A DNA stretch of 64,000 nucleotides. Origin: Perca fluviatilis. Taxonomy: Eukaryota; Chordata; Actinopteri; Perciformes; Percidae. The DNA is taken from NCBI RefSeq assembly GCF_010015445.1, contig NC_053114.1:27423579-27487578 (forward strand), written 5' to 3'. Under the pieces are notes generated by a model that did no database searches, had not been told where the DNA came from, and worked only from the letters and a program-made list of their open reading frames with translations. Made by a program: the position numbers and the translations under genes. This document shows, one piece after another, positions 11,400-23,970 of the stretch (the stretch's first letter is position 1; each line of letters begins with the position of its first letter).

Positions 11400-12870
11400 A
11401 GAGCACCAGAAACACTCATCATTTATGCTCTTAAGAATACATCTTCAGTTTAAGAAATTGTTCTTAAGGAAATGTTTTTTCGCCCGTTGTGATGTTTTCT
11501 GTACTTAAACATAGTCTGTCACAACCCTAGTTACAGATTACACCTGCTGATTCATTTAACACAGACATGTTCATTTTAAAGAAACCTTTATAAAGTTTAA
11601 ACATTTCTGAACATAAACATTTTAACATTTCAAGACATATACAATTCTTAATATGAAACAGTAAATATCTCTTATTGTGCACACTCTAAGTAATTCAGAA
11701 AATAAACACTTATTTTTTGCCTGATCTCTCCCGTTGTGGCATTTAAAACCCTACATCTCTGTCACTTGAGGCACTTTCTGAATGAGAGGCTTTTGTAGAA
11801 CAATGTAAAGCATGATGCTGAAAGATTATAGCGCCCTCGCGAGGCGACTTTTGTACACAGCTACAGACCCGATGGCTTCCTTCCAGTGGAGCCTAGCTTA
11901 CACACTTAAACTGATCAGTTGAGCTTTTTATACAGACATGCTGGCAGTGTGAGGCAGCTTCACATGCAGGTTTAAATATAGTTTACACTGCAGATTGTTT
12001 TCATGTTTGACCGAAATTAGTTTTGAGGAGAAACTCATGACTCCTTATTTGTTTATATTCAGTCATAATATTACCCCTTTTATATTGTTCCTTGTTGTTG
12101 CTTTGAAGGTTGAGTGTAACGTCTATACTTTGTGTATTTCTGAATAATTAACTGTCTCTAATGCCTAAAATGAAAAGATCCTGTTTGTTTCCAGGGTACA
12201 TTCCTGGTTTGGAAATGACTTCATGTCTACAGCATGTTGATAAATCTTTAGACAAACATATGCTCATGAAGTCTTTTCCTCTCTCACTAACGGTGGAAAG
12301 AGCTCTGGGCTGTACACTGATTTAACACTGAAAATTGTAACCGCAATAGATTTTTCATATCCACAAACACTGTTGGTTTTGAAAACCTTTCGATGAACTC
12401 GGCAAGCGATTGTATGCTTCTCTACAGATTGAAGAAATCGTCAACTTGAACTTATAAAACCATTTAAACATTTGTTAGATTACTTCAAAACTGTACTGTA
12501 ATAAAGCCACAAACAAGGCCGCTTTTAGCTGTTCCTGAAATGTTTTGGACATTGAATTTTCACATGACAGGAACAGTTTATGAAAGTGTAAACTAAGTGG
12601 TGTCCCACTTCAACTCAGGCAACGTAATGGGAGTGTGTTGAAAGAATGAGGAGTTTGAAGGGGGGGGGACTTTCAGTCGTGACTGAGGCGCAGGTTTATC
12701 GTTCTTTGTCAGGACAAGGCAAATCTGTGCACAAACTCGGCCATAATGGAAGAGCTCGTTTGTCTGAGCAGTAAGTGGAACATCCTCAAGGCCTCCGATC
12801 CCGCAGTGTAACAGGGTGATGGCATGAGTAGATCAGATGGGGAGAAATGGTTTAGCTATGGTTCCACTTT
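11400..12870. other. Convergent intergenic spacer between VRK3 and RIPOR1
   Basis: VRK3 (+) and RIPOR1 (-) run towards each other, so this stretch holds both 3' ends. Most of it is probably the RIPOR1 3' UTR. I looked here for the missing RIPOR1 C-terminal exons and found no open frames resembling them. Confidence 0.5.
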
Positions 12871-12874
12871 GTCA

Positions 12875-15800
12875 TTAGAAGACAGTAGTGGCCAAATGGG
12901 TGGGAGTAGAGGGACGCTCCTCCTGACCATGTGACGTGTCCTCTCCTAAAAAGATTTAAAAAAAAATGTAAAATTAAACTTCTCAGGCCTGCTGTCACAT
13001 GAACAACTGTAGCCTCTGTTTACTGACAGACTCCTCTCACCGTGTTGTTCATCTCCCTTCTCCTCGCTGTGCTCCTCCTTCTCCTCGGGCATCTCCATCT
13101 GACACAAATCCTGCACGTCCTCCACGCTTGACTCCTTTTTAAAAAAGAGATTTATTTTTACTTCCATTTGGTTAACATGAAAATAAACCCACTCACATAA
13201 CTGCTTTAAAAACATTAATCAGACACTTTGATTACCTGTGATTCAGAGAAACGATCTTCGTCTGAGTTCCTGAAACCTTCTGGGGCTTCCATAAGGATCT
13301 GTAGACCGTCTGCCTCCTCTTCATCACTACAGAGGTAGACAACAGCGACATACATGGTGGGTCAGATAACAATTAAGTGGAAACCCCTTCCCTTACATAC
13401 ACTCACCTAAAGGATTATGAGGAACACCATACTAATACTGTGTTTGACCCTAGCCTATCAATATGGCCCAACATTTCTAAAGTATGCTTCCAGCACGTTG
13501 TTGAATCAATGACACAAAGAATTAAGGCAATTCTGAAGGCAAAAGGGATTCCCAAAACCATTACACCCCCACCCACCAACACCAGCCTGCCCAGTGGTAA
13601 CAAGGCATGACGGATCCATGTTCTCATTCTGTTTACACCAAATTCTGACTCTACCATCTGAATGTCTCAACAGAAATCGAGACTCATCAGACCTGGCAAC
13701 ATTTTTCCAGTCTTGAAAGGTCCAATTTTGGTGAGCTTGTGCAAATTGTAGCCTCATTTTCCTATTTTTAGCGGAGATGAGTGGTACCCGGTGGGGTCTT
13801 CTGCTGGTGTAGCCCATCCACCTCAAGGTTGTGCGTGTTGTGGCTTCACAAATGCTTTGCTGCATACCTCGGTTGTAACGAGGTTATTTGAGTCAAAGCT
13901 GATCTATCAGCTGGAATCAGTCGGCCCATTCTCCTCTGACCTCTAGCATCAACAAGGCATTTTCGCCCCCCAGGACTGCAGCATACTGGATGTTTTTCCT
14001 TTTTCAGACCATTCTTTGTAAACCCTAGAAATGGTTGTGTGTGAAAATCCCAGAAACTGAGCAGATTGTGAAATACTCAGACCAGCCCGTCTGTCACCAA
14101 CAACCATGCCATGCTCAAAGTTGCTTAGATCACCTAACTTTCCCATTCTGACATTCAGTTTGGAGTTAAGGAGATTGTCTAGACCTGGACCACACCCCTA
14201 AATGCATTGAAGCAGCTGCCATGTGATTGGTTGATTAGATAATGTCATTAATGTGAAATTTAACAGGTGTTCCTAATAATCCTTTAGGTGAGTGTATATA
14301 CATATATACACTGAGTGAAATATTCAAACCCAAGATTCCATTTTTTTGTTTGCATAGAAACATCTGGATGTTTTGCACATCATTTTATTCAAATTTCCCC
14401 AAAATACAGCCTGATTTTGGGATCTTTACATATTGTTTGTTGTCCCTGATACATAGATGAATAAAGTAAAGTTGGTCAGTGAGATATAAGGGGTTTAGGA
14501 CACCATAAGACCTTCTTTAGTATGATCTAATGGTGCGTCCACATTATATCATTCACACAGTAAATACGAACACCCGAGTCGGAGATATTAGGAATTTCGG
14601 ACCGCTACGATATCTCCCACAAGCCATTGGCAAAATGACCACGAAGACTCCATTACTAGCAGTTACATCTACAGTGCCTTGCGAAAGTATTCGGCCCCCT
14701 TGAACGTTTTGACCTTTTGCCACATTTCAGGCCTCAAACATAAAGATATAAAACTGTAATTTTTTGTGAAGAATCAACAACAAGTGGGTCCCAATTATGA
14801 AGTGGAACGAAATTCATTGGCTATTTCAAACTTTTTTAACAAATAAAAAACTGAAAAAGTGGGCGTGCAAAATTATTCAGCCCCTTTACTTTCAGTGCAG
14901 CAAACTCTCTCCAGAAGTTCAGTGAGGATCTCTGAATGATCCAATGTTGACCTAAATGACTAATGATGATAAATAGAATCCAGCTGTGTGTAATCAAGTC
15001 TCCTATAAATGCACCTGCTCTGTGATAGTCTCAGAGGTCCGTGTAAAGCGCAGAGAGCATCATGAAGAACAAGGAACACACCAGGCAGGTCCGAGATACT
15101 GTTGTGGGAGAAGTTTAAAGCGGTTTTGGATACAAAAGATTTCCCAAGCTTTAAACATCCCAAGGAGCACTGTGCAAGCGATAATATTGAAATGGAAGGA
15201 GTATCAGACCACTACAAATCTAACGACGACCCGGCGCCCTCTAAACTTTCAGCTCATACAATGAGAAGACTGATCAGAGATGCAGCCTAGAGGCCCATGA
15301 TCACTCTGGATGAACTGCAGAGATCTACAGCTGAGGTGGGAGACTCTGTCCATAGGACAACAATCAGTCGTATACTGCACAAATCTGGCCTTTATGGAAG
15401 AGTGGCAAGAAGAAAGCCATTTCTTAAAGATATCCATAAAAGTGGTCGTTTAAAGTTTGCCAAAAGCCACCTGGGAGACACACCAAACATGTGGAAGAAG
15501 GTGCTGTGGTCAGATGAAACCAAAATCGAACTTTTTGGCAACAATGCAAAACGTTATGTTTGGCGAAAAGCAACACAGCTCATCACCCTGAACACACCAT
15601 CCCCACTGTCAAACATGGTGGTGGCAGCATCATGGTTTGGGCCTGCTTTTCTTCAGCAGGGACAGGGAAGATGGTTAAAATTGATGGGAAGATGGATGGA
15701 GCCAAATACAGGACCATTCTGGAAGAAAACCTGATGGAGTCTGCAAAAGACCTGAGACTGGGACGGAGATTTGTCTTCCAACAAGACAATGATCCAAAAC

Positions 15801-18800
15801 ATAAAGCAAAATCTACAATGGAATGGTTCACAAATAAACATATCCAGGTGTTAGAATGGCCAAGTCAAAGTCCAGACCTGAATCCAATCGAGAATCTGTG
15901 GAAAGAACTGAAAACTGCTGTTCACAAACGCTCTCCATCCAACCTCACTGAGCTCGAGCTGTTTTGCAAGGAGGAATGGGCAAAAATGTCAGTCTCTTGA
16001 TGTGCAAAACTGATAGAGACATACCCCAAGCGACTTACAGCTGTAATCGCAGCAAAAGGTGGCGCTACAAAGTATTAACTTAAGGGGGCTGAATAATTTT
16101 GCACGCCCAATATTTCAGTTTTTTATTTGTTTAAAAGGTTTGAAATATCCAATAAATTTCGTTCCACTTCATGATTGTGTCCCACTTGTTGTTGATTCTT
16201 CACAAAAAATTACAGTTTTATATCTTTATGTTTGAGGCCTGAAATGTGGCAAAAGGTCGAAAAGTTCAAGGGGGCCGAATACTTTCGCAAGGCACTGTAA
16301 ATAGCAATCTATTTGATCACTTATACAGTTGCGTCGGCTTATTTAAAAAGAGCTGTACGTATTTTGTATGGTTTCACTTAACACAAAAATGTAGCTAATG
16401 TAGGCTTTTTCAGTGGTGTGGCAGCAGTGGGGGTAATCCTCTTGAAATAATGCTTAAAAACTCCCAACTCAGAATAATTAGAGGTTATCGTGTTTGTACA
16501 GGAAATTAATTAGGTATGTGAAATGGGATAAAAATTGACATTTGTTAATTTGAAATACTTAAAAGATATTAACTATTCAGAGCTCAACAATGACCACCGA
16601 CACTGACCTTCCTCCAGAGTAAAAGTTCTCTTCATCCTTTTGTTCTTCCTCCATTTTAACTTCCTCCGTGTTGTTTTGGTTCTCTTCATGTTGCCCATCA
16701 TCCTTCTCCTTTTCTCCTTTGTCTTCCTTTTCCTTGTTTTCCTCTTCCTCCTCATCTTCCTCGAGGTCAGAGCAGTTGAGAAAGTCAAAACTTTCAAGGG
16801 CTGTCTCGACTTCCAGAGTGAAACTAGAAGAAGTAGGAAAAGGAACCTATGGAGAAAACAAATGCAGGTGTTTAAATCTCACCGTCAACACGTTAGACTT
16901 TACAAAAACAGAGTAAATGAGGTAAATTAAACTTACCGTCGGAGCGGCCTCCAGTTGTTTTGACTCCTGGACGGACTGATATGGCTCACTGCGTTTCTCT
17001 GATGCTTCTACCTGGCGTCCCTCTCCTGCCTCAGTGACGCGGTCCTCTATTTCTGCTTCAGTCTGCCCAGCCTGCACGGACAAGTCCTCACATGCGTCGT
17101 CTTTTACCTCCACCGAGGAAATACACACTTGTGGGACGCCACTTTCAGACAAATCCAGTGTCTCCATCAGCGACACAGGAGGTACAGAGGAAACATCTGG
17201 GCATGAGCAGCTCAGGTCTGCTGAGGTTTCGGAGAGGTTGGCTGATTTGACAGACGCTCTATCAGTCCCAGTACAGTCTGGACTATGAGAGCAGGAAGTC
17301 TGCAGATGGCCGTTGAGAACCGCGTCCATCTGACAGAAAACCTCCCCGGCTTCTGTCTCATCCTCCTCTTGGTTGGATGAGAGCGACGGCGTCGACGCAC
17401 TGGACTTGTGCGGCGTGAACGACAGCTGAGTGGTGAGAGTGGTTTGCAGCATGTTGGAGGCCGTCAGCCTCTGAGCGGGGTGAGCCAAGGCCGGACTGGA
17501 CGAGTCGTCGGAGGATTCAGAGGAGTTGGACCAGACGGTCCCGTTCTCAATTTCTCCCTGTCGCTTTAGCAGAGACTAGACAGGAAACAAGACCGAGAGA
17601 CCGTTAATTAGACTTATTAATCGCTGTTATTAATACAACTGAAAAACTCATTAATCCAGTGGTCCTCAAACTGTGGGTCAGAGGCATTGAAAGGGGGCAA
17701 CCAAGACTAAACATATGGAGTGGAACGATATGTTAAATGATTAGGATTAATTGGGAATCATTTGGGATTAATTCAATATAAATCATTTACCAACTATAAA
17801 CACAGCAAACATTTGCTATTTGGAGCTTCACACATACAGATTTTGTTGCATCATAATACAAACTGAATATATTGCTTTTTAGACTACAATATGTAGGCAA
17901 TGTTAATATATCATTTTGGCCTCTGGTAACGTGATTATTTGTAATATTTTACACTAAATTATTAAACGTTTGCTGTTTTCTTGATTTTTATATTCAAAAG
18001 AAAAAAATCTCAATTCACTGACAAAGGCAGTGATTATTTAGTAAACCTTAACAATCTTACACATAAATCATATATACAGCAGTATCTGCACTAGGAAATA
18101 AAAATGTAAGTTTGTTGTTTTAGAATAAACAACTCAAAAAATTAAATTTGAAAAAAACAACAATATAGCCATGTTGCAGCTGACAAAATGTCTGATTGTC
18201 TTTCTTCATATTTCGGCTCCTAATGATTACAAAAACAGATATAATTGAAAAAAACCCGATTATTTTGCACATTACGTTTTGCAAGTAAACTCTTATTTGG
18301 CTTCTGTTCTGACTGGGGGAAAAAAAAGGTTCAAACAGCAAAAGTATGAAGGGAAATTTCACAGTTCTAGGTGTTTTCACTGTTGATTTGTTTCACAGTT
18401 TTTTAAGTTCAATAATTGCAACATCTTTCCAAAAGACAATTAGTAATCGTGTTAAATAATCATGATTTCAATTTTGACCAAAATAATCGCAATTATGATT
18501 TTTCCATAATCGAGCAGCTCTATGATCATTTTTCTATTGTCTATTGTATTCTTATCTATCTATTGTTTGGTCACTATAACTACATCTACGTCCCAACACA
18601 CCGACTGTACAGAGGTGAATCTGGGTGGTGTACGGCTGAATTCACAACGCAAGGATGCCGTCCTTTCCGCCAAGACATCATGGAACGTCTCCACCAGTGA
18701 GCGGCTCTGTCTGGGCCAACCTCGGGGCATGCTCTTCAGCGAGGTGGGGAAGAGGAGGGACATATTGGACCTCTACTCAACCACTATTAAACAGCTACAG

Positions 18801-21800
18801 GGACCACAGCTCCGTTCATACATGCTGCTGCTGTCACACGTCCCGCTACTGCTATCATTCATTCTACTCGCACTCCCACAGCCACATGTCCTAACACACA
18901 GATCTCTGTGTATCTCCTCACATACATCAGTGCTACCGCTACACACAAAGCAGTTGGGGAGCAGCTGAAATAGAACAAGCCATTGAAATGACAGTAATAA
19001 TAGCCATCAGTAAGATAAAATAAACAGTATATGTTGTAAAAATGTTAATGGTTCACAAACCCCTAATAAAGTATAAACTAGTGGGGTAACAGAGCAGGTG
19101 TGATGGATTGTTGTTTGTGGAAAATGCTGATAGAATATTCCTTTTAATGTGACTCACATAAAACACCTGCTCCCGCATAGATGGTGTGTCAGGAGGGCTC
19201 TGATTGGACAGCAGCCGTTTGGAAACTGTACTGGTGGACGATGTCTGGTCGTCCTTATCAAACGGACTGAAAAAGAAAAAGAAAGCAGGACAAAGAGTGA
19301 AAAACAGAGCAAAACACACCTGATTAAACATGTTCAATTACAAAAATAAGAGAGACCATGAGAGGTTTAAATACCTCCATGTGACCTCCAAGTTCAGCTT
19401 CACTGTCCCGAGGTCGTTGATATCCACGGCGAGTGTCTGGGGCAGCGGGCAGAACAGGTCGATCATTTCGCAGGACACGCTGCCCACCACCACGTGATTG
19501 GCCAGGCTCTTCAGCTCCGTCACCTTGACAACCAAAACATGCAAACCTCAGACAAATGAGGATAGGCAGAGACCATGGGAACTTAACAACAGAAGACAAT
19601 AAGCTAAAGCTGGCATTTTGTGAGCGTGCATGTGGTAACTCAAATGATAAGGCTGGCGATCAAACATATTGTACTGTAGTTTATTTTGAGTCAGTCCCAC
19701 ATACTGCATCCTCCTGCTGTAAAATTCTCACTAAAGAAGGAAATATGTATTAATGCACAGCTGAAAATAGTCCACAACAAATGCACTGTTTACTGCTATT
19801 TGAGTTACATTTGCAAAAAACAACTCTTAATTTAGTTAAAATATTTAGGCTTTTTAATAATGAAATTATGCATTTGTGACCTGTTTTAGGATTATGTCTT
19901 TGGAACCAGTGGCCACAGACAGGTTACACACTGTCACACACTATTGGTTTTGGTCTTTCCATGGGATTTGTTTACCATAAGAAAAATAAGTAATAATAAC
20001 GCTAGCCTTGCCCTTTTAAAGCTGATTTCATTACCTTGATAGACAGCAGTTCTGTGACGAGAGGCATGAAGATGTACTCTTCACTGTCCCATATCTGCTT
20101 GACTTCTACACGGCCTCTTAGCCTCCAGCGTTGCCGCCCATAACGCATTAGGACCTGATGGGGCCAAAAAACAGCTGATGTGATGCAGCGGACGCAGAGA
20201 CTCCGTTGTCTGTGTCTACGTGCTTGTATTTGTGTTTCTTACCTCATACTGGTCACCAGCACACAACCGTGCAAAGCCAGCAAGGCCTAAAAAATAAAAA
20301 ATAAAAAAAAAATTCCAAAATGAATAAGAAAAACGAGAACTGGACAATGTAGAGTGGAGAAAATAGGAAGTGGTAGAAAGTGACTCACCCTTCATCTTGA
20401 CGTGAAATTCTCCCATCTGGCTTTCTAATTCACTCTCAAGTGAGCACATGTGCTGCAGAGAAAGATGGAGGGAACGGTTTGAATAATGTAATTGAGATTT
20501 GTTAGAACATTAGAATATACAGTGCATAGTCTGATATCTACTTTAAAACAGAAATAAAGTACAGCACAGAGAACAACACCCAGAGTACATGCTGAAACAT
20601 ACAAACACACTGACATCAGCTCAACCACTTACCTCTGTACATTCCCTGTAGCCCTTGTTGGCTTCACTCAGGCTCTCTCTGGCCTCTTTGCTGCCAGTGG
20701 CAGAGTTAAAAGCCGCAACCATCTTACTTGCTCCATCACGCAGTCGCCGCTGTATACAATAAGCATCGTACAACTCCTCAACCTGGAAAAGCAAATATTA
20801 CAAAAATACACAAGTTTCAACAAATGAATGTAATGTTAGATTCTCACCTGAAGAGAGAATGAAAATGAATATTATAACAAATTTACTTTTATTTAGTGCC
20901 TTGGTTATTTTATGAAAAATATCTTTTTTGAAAAATCATAATTTCTATGTAATAATTAATGCACTTTGGAGCAGTGGAACAAGATGTAAACACAGCATTG
21001 ACACAATATATGGAGACATTCGCATTCATTCGGAGTCGTGTTTGTGTCCATCTAGTGAATTTAAGTCCAATATGTACTCATTTATCTCCGATTTGGTCTC
21101 CACCAACTTCTAAAAGGGAAACATCTGGCAGGTGATAATTCTCTGCGTTGTTGTTATTACTGGAATTGTTGGGTCTCTGTAACTTATAGAGTGTGGTCTA
21201 GACCTACTCTATCTGTAAAGTGTCTTGGGATAACTCTGGTTATGATTTGATACTATAAATAAAAGTGAATTAAATTCAATGACACATTTCACATAGCCCT
21301 TTGATCCATTGTTTTATAATAACATTTTGATTAGTGCAGATTTGATTTGAATAAAAAAAATCTATAATTTCTTTAATCAGTTCCTCATATAAATACACAC
21401 CTTGCTGAGGTGGAATTCCAGGCGACGCATAAACCTCTCTATGGCTTTCACTTGCTACAAAAAAAGAAAAGAAATAAATGACAAACTAATGCAGAAAGAC
21501 TCTCTTCACATCTGTATTACAACAGGTGTGAATGAAACTCACCTTATCCAACTCATACAAAGACCCCTGCAAAGAAAATAAAAAAATTAGCATCACAAAG
21601 TGTCAAATTAACATCCTGACTGACAACAGAATCCAGCCTGGTACTGAATGAGTCAATACTGATGTGACTGGTTTTACTATGTGAGCTCTCACCAAACGAC
21701 CGTTCCTCTTGTTCTCTCTGGTCTGCTGACCCAGACTGTCCAGCTCCAGCTGGTGGACCTGGAGGTATGACCTGACAACAAAAACCCCATCACCGTTACG

Positions 21801-22003
21801 TCTTCATTTTCAGAAGTCAAAAGCATTCATATCCTGCGTATTCAGTGATTTTCCATCTGGCAGCCATCCACTGAAATGAATGCAAACAGAGCCTGAAAAG
21901 TGTTTACTCACTGTAAGCCCCTGCGTAAGGCAGCGTACACTTCATCCAGCCGCTCGGGCTGCGGGGTTTTAGTGAGTGGCAGTTTGGTCGAGCCTGTGAA
22001 CAT
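12875..22003 (-). CDS. ripor1: RIPOR1, Rho family-interacting cell polarization regulator, short form
   Basis: Fifteen exons on the minus strand: 22003-21912, 21771-21693, 21566-21543, 21454-21401, 20782-20633, 20452-20389, 20286-20243, 20154-20035, 19523-19375, 19266-19158, 17575-16937, 16846-16608, 13326-13236, 13134-13041, 12945-12875. They sum to 2019 nt, exactly 672 codons plus TAA, with all phases matching. Residues 15-155 hold the coiled-coil region ([20 protein letters not shown]), which in RIPORs binds GTP-loaded Rho. Residues 155-260 form the C2-like part ([21 protein letters not shown]-like LAVDINDLG). [20 protein letters not shown] and [12 protein letters not shown] are specific to RIPOR1. 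ALESFDFLN is kept near residue 525. The HEAT-like C-terminal half is absent, so the protein is about half the roughly 1,200 residues of human RIPOR1. An in-frame TAA 18 bases upstream supports the start, though upstream coding exons cannot be excluded. Confidence 0.9.
13400..14294 (-). mobile_element. Tc1-like transposon A
   Basis: Terminal inverted repeats CACTCACCTAAAGGATTAT (left) and ATAATCCTTTAGGTGAGTG (right) bound an 895-bp element with TA dinucleotides on both sides (13398-13399 and 14295-14296). The minus strand carries a decayed Tc1-type transposase. The element sits in the RIPOR1 intron between exons 16608 and 13326. Confidence 0.9.
13420..14146 (-). pseudogene. Decayed Tc1-like transposase of element A
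   Basis: Minus-strand pieces show an N-terminal helix-turn-helix ([20 protein letters not shown], then [15 protein letters not shown]) at 14146-13949. A second block follows at 13865-13506 with [20 protein letters not shown] and the first catalytic-Asp region, [10 protein letters not shown]. The two pieces are in different frames, and the C-terminal DD34E part is absent or unrecognisable. It therefore cannot make an active transposase. Confidence 0.75.
14672..16297 (+). mobile_element. Tc1-like transposon B, copy 1
   Basis: A 1626-bp element bounded by TA target sites. It begins CAGTGCCTTGCGAAAGTATT, and its right end is the inverse. The inverted repeats are long, about 200 bp each, including a conserved GGGCGTGCAAAATTATTCAG inner block. 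Copy 2 of the same family lies at 41868-43491 in the same orientation. It is inserted in a RIPOR1 intron, antisense to that gene. Confidence 0.95.
15061..16077 (+). pseudogene. Broken Tc1 transposase, copy 1
   Basis: It has the same gene plan as copy 2: a paired-like DNA-binding part ([20 protein letters not shown]), then the DDE domain with [27 protein letters not shown] and [15 protein letters not shown], a DD34E triad. It is broken at several places compared with copy 2. There is an extra G near 15110, a TAG within the region at 15288-15290, a one-base loss near 15565, and a TGA near 15999-16001 where copy 2 has CGA. It does contain two bases near 15489-15490 that copy 2 lacks. Confidence 0.85.
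17860..18526 (-). mobile_element. hAT-like dispersed repeat remnant
   Basis: The right end read on the minus strand is AGAGCTGCTCGATTATGG, followed by AATCATGATT-rich sequence. This matches the end of a fish repeat family that starts with a GGCTGC(T/A)CGATTATG-type terminus. No transposase frame remains, and the left boundary is approximate. Confidence 0.45.
21150..21275 (+). mobile_element. LINE 3' tail fragment
   Basis: The phrases TTGGGTCTCTGTAACTTATA, CTACTCTATCTGTAAAGTGT and CTTGGGATAACTCTGGTTAT precede a short ATAAATAAAAGTGAATTAAA tail. This is a typical 3' end of fish non-LTR elements. It is intronic in RIPOR1. Confidence 0.5.
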
Positions 22004-23659
22004 CCTGCTTCCTTACAAGGCACGTTTCTCTTGGATCAAACAGTGCTGAGAGAGGTAGAGGAACATGGGATCATTTTTTGATAAGGCCTTCATGGTTATT
22101 TCAATTAAAGAACCTTCAAGATGGGCATCAAGTTAACTGGCAGGACAGAGAGTTCTGCTCACCTGCTGAGTAGAGAGAGATTGTCACTACTGTAGCATGC
22201 TGGGAGAGTTGAGTGTAGCACTGTGGCTTTAACAAACCAAAGGACATGTCCTGTAATTATAGAAAAAGGAGACATTAGAGAAAAAAATGTCCCTCTTCAA
22301 TTCATACCTCACTGTTTTTTTGCTCCTACTCTGTGATTATCAGGGATTCGGATAATTACAGAGGTCACTGGAGGAAACATTGTTAGTGGAAAAAAAAGAG
22401 GATAGAAACCACTCTTTCACTTCCTTGGTCTGGCCACATTGTTTTGTTGAAAGTCTGAGACGGTGAACGACATGCATGTAGCAACCACAGTGGCCCCCAC
22501 TGACAACAGTAAGGAGTACAGTCTGCTTGTGCGTCTCTTCCTCTTCCTTCCCTACTTCTCCACCCCCTCCACAGCCAACACCAGAGTACAGGAAGTCTCA
22601 TGGCTGACTCTACACAGGAAATTCTACACAGAAGTTTGGCCCAAGAATATAAAACCACCCCTCCTCTGTGTGCCAGGGGGTAAAAACTGACCCTTTTTCT
22701 ACTCAAAGTTAAGTCATTAAACATGCAGATTAGGGTAATGCCAAAGGCCGGGGGCAAACTATAGGAAGAGAGGGTCGTGCATGAGCTAATCTAGTCACAA
22801 AAGAGATTACAGATTTAAACTAAACTAAAGCTGTCATATTAACACATTGGATCTGTGAATGAGCCAACACAGGACAGAGCTACTGGTGACATCTGCTGTC
22901 CATTGTCTTACACTAAACTCAAAACCAGGAGAGAAATGTGTCTTATTATAACAGATTAGCTCAAATTTTCCACCTGTTGGAAATATAACACACAGATTAT
23001 GGTGTTACACGATCAAAGCCTTGTTAGGGACAACATTGCTGGTGTGAGAATAAGCAGTATACACCCTGCTGTGTTCTCCTGCCACACAATGAGGACGTGG
23101 GCTCGGGGTGCACCAGGCCGGGGGTTTAGTTAAACCGCTAATCTTAGCTGCACACTGGGAGGATTAACTGGAGTTGGTCAGGGGTTAGAACATGGCAAAG
23201 AAAGGGTGCCATACCAGAGAGCCTTTACGGATAAAACACCCCACCACCAACCACCTTTTGCTAAACATGCCCAAAGAACATGTGCAGGACTCAGTTCTGC
23301 ACACTGAGGTGGGCACAACTATGAAAGTGCAAAGTCATCATGATGATACACACATCTTACACACTCCCACCCACCCATAAATAGCTCAGCAGACTTCAGT
23401 AATATTGATAACTCGGTTTCCTCTCTGTCAGATGTGCTTTTATTCCTTCCCTTACATTAGGGATCATTAACTGGATTAATCCTCTCTTTAGAGCAGAGTG
23501 AACAAAGAGGACACTGTTTCCAATCACCTCACAAGACTGGAGTTTTGTTTAAAAAGCCTATGGTGCACTCACTGCATTCACAAGCACATGCAGCCTTGCC
23601 AGTAGTTTAGGCCTACAACCATCTCAGAATCATTTTAATTCATGGGTTACTTTTGACAA

Positions 23660-23970
23660 ATTAATCAGTCACCGAATAGGACTGAAACTAATGACCATTT
23701 TCATTACAAGCAGATTTTTTTTTTAATTAAACAATTGTTTAGTCTATAAATTGTCACAAAAAAAGTAAAACAAAAGTCCATCTCAATAGATGAATAGACT
23801 AGAGAATGTGTATAAAAACAAACAATGGAACAATATAGACAAAAGTTTCACATTCAAAAAGATGGAATTAGTGAATCCTTGATAGTTTTGCTTGATAAAT
23901 GTCCTAAACCGTTAGTCAATATTAATCAAAATAGTTGACGATTAATTTTCTGCTGATGAACTAATTAATG
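23660..23970. mobile_element. AT-rich DNA transposon remnant
   Basis: It contains inverted, diverged ATTAATC-type blocks (ACAAATTAATCAGTCACCGA at one side, GACGATTAATTTTCTGCTGA at the other). These resemble the fish repeat family also seen at 44975-45345. Coordinates are approximate. Confidence 0.35.

Noticed and set aside
15583..15841. Minus-strand frames inside transposon B (also at 42777-43035)
   Set aside because: Antisense to the transposase and present in both copies only because the copies are near-identical.
16640..16930. Plus-strand hydrophobic Phe/Leu-rich frame resembling a membrane protein
   Set aside because: It is the antisense of an acidic Glu/Lys-rich RIPOR1 exon; GAG/GAA codons read as CTC/TTC produce the false membrane segment.
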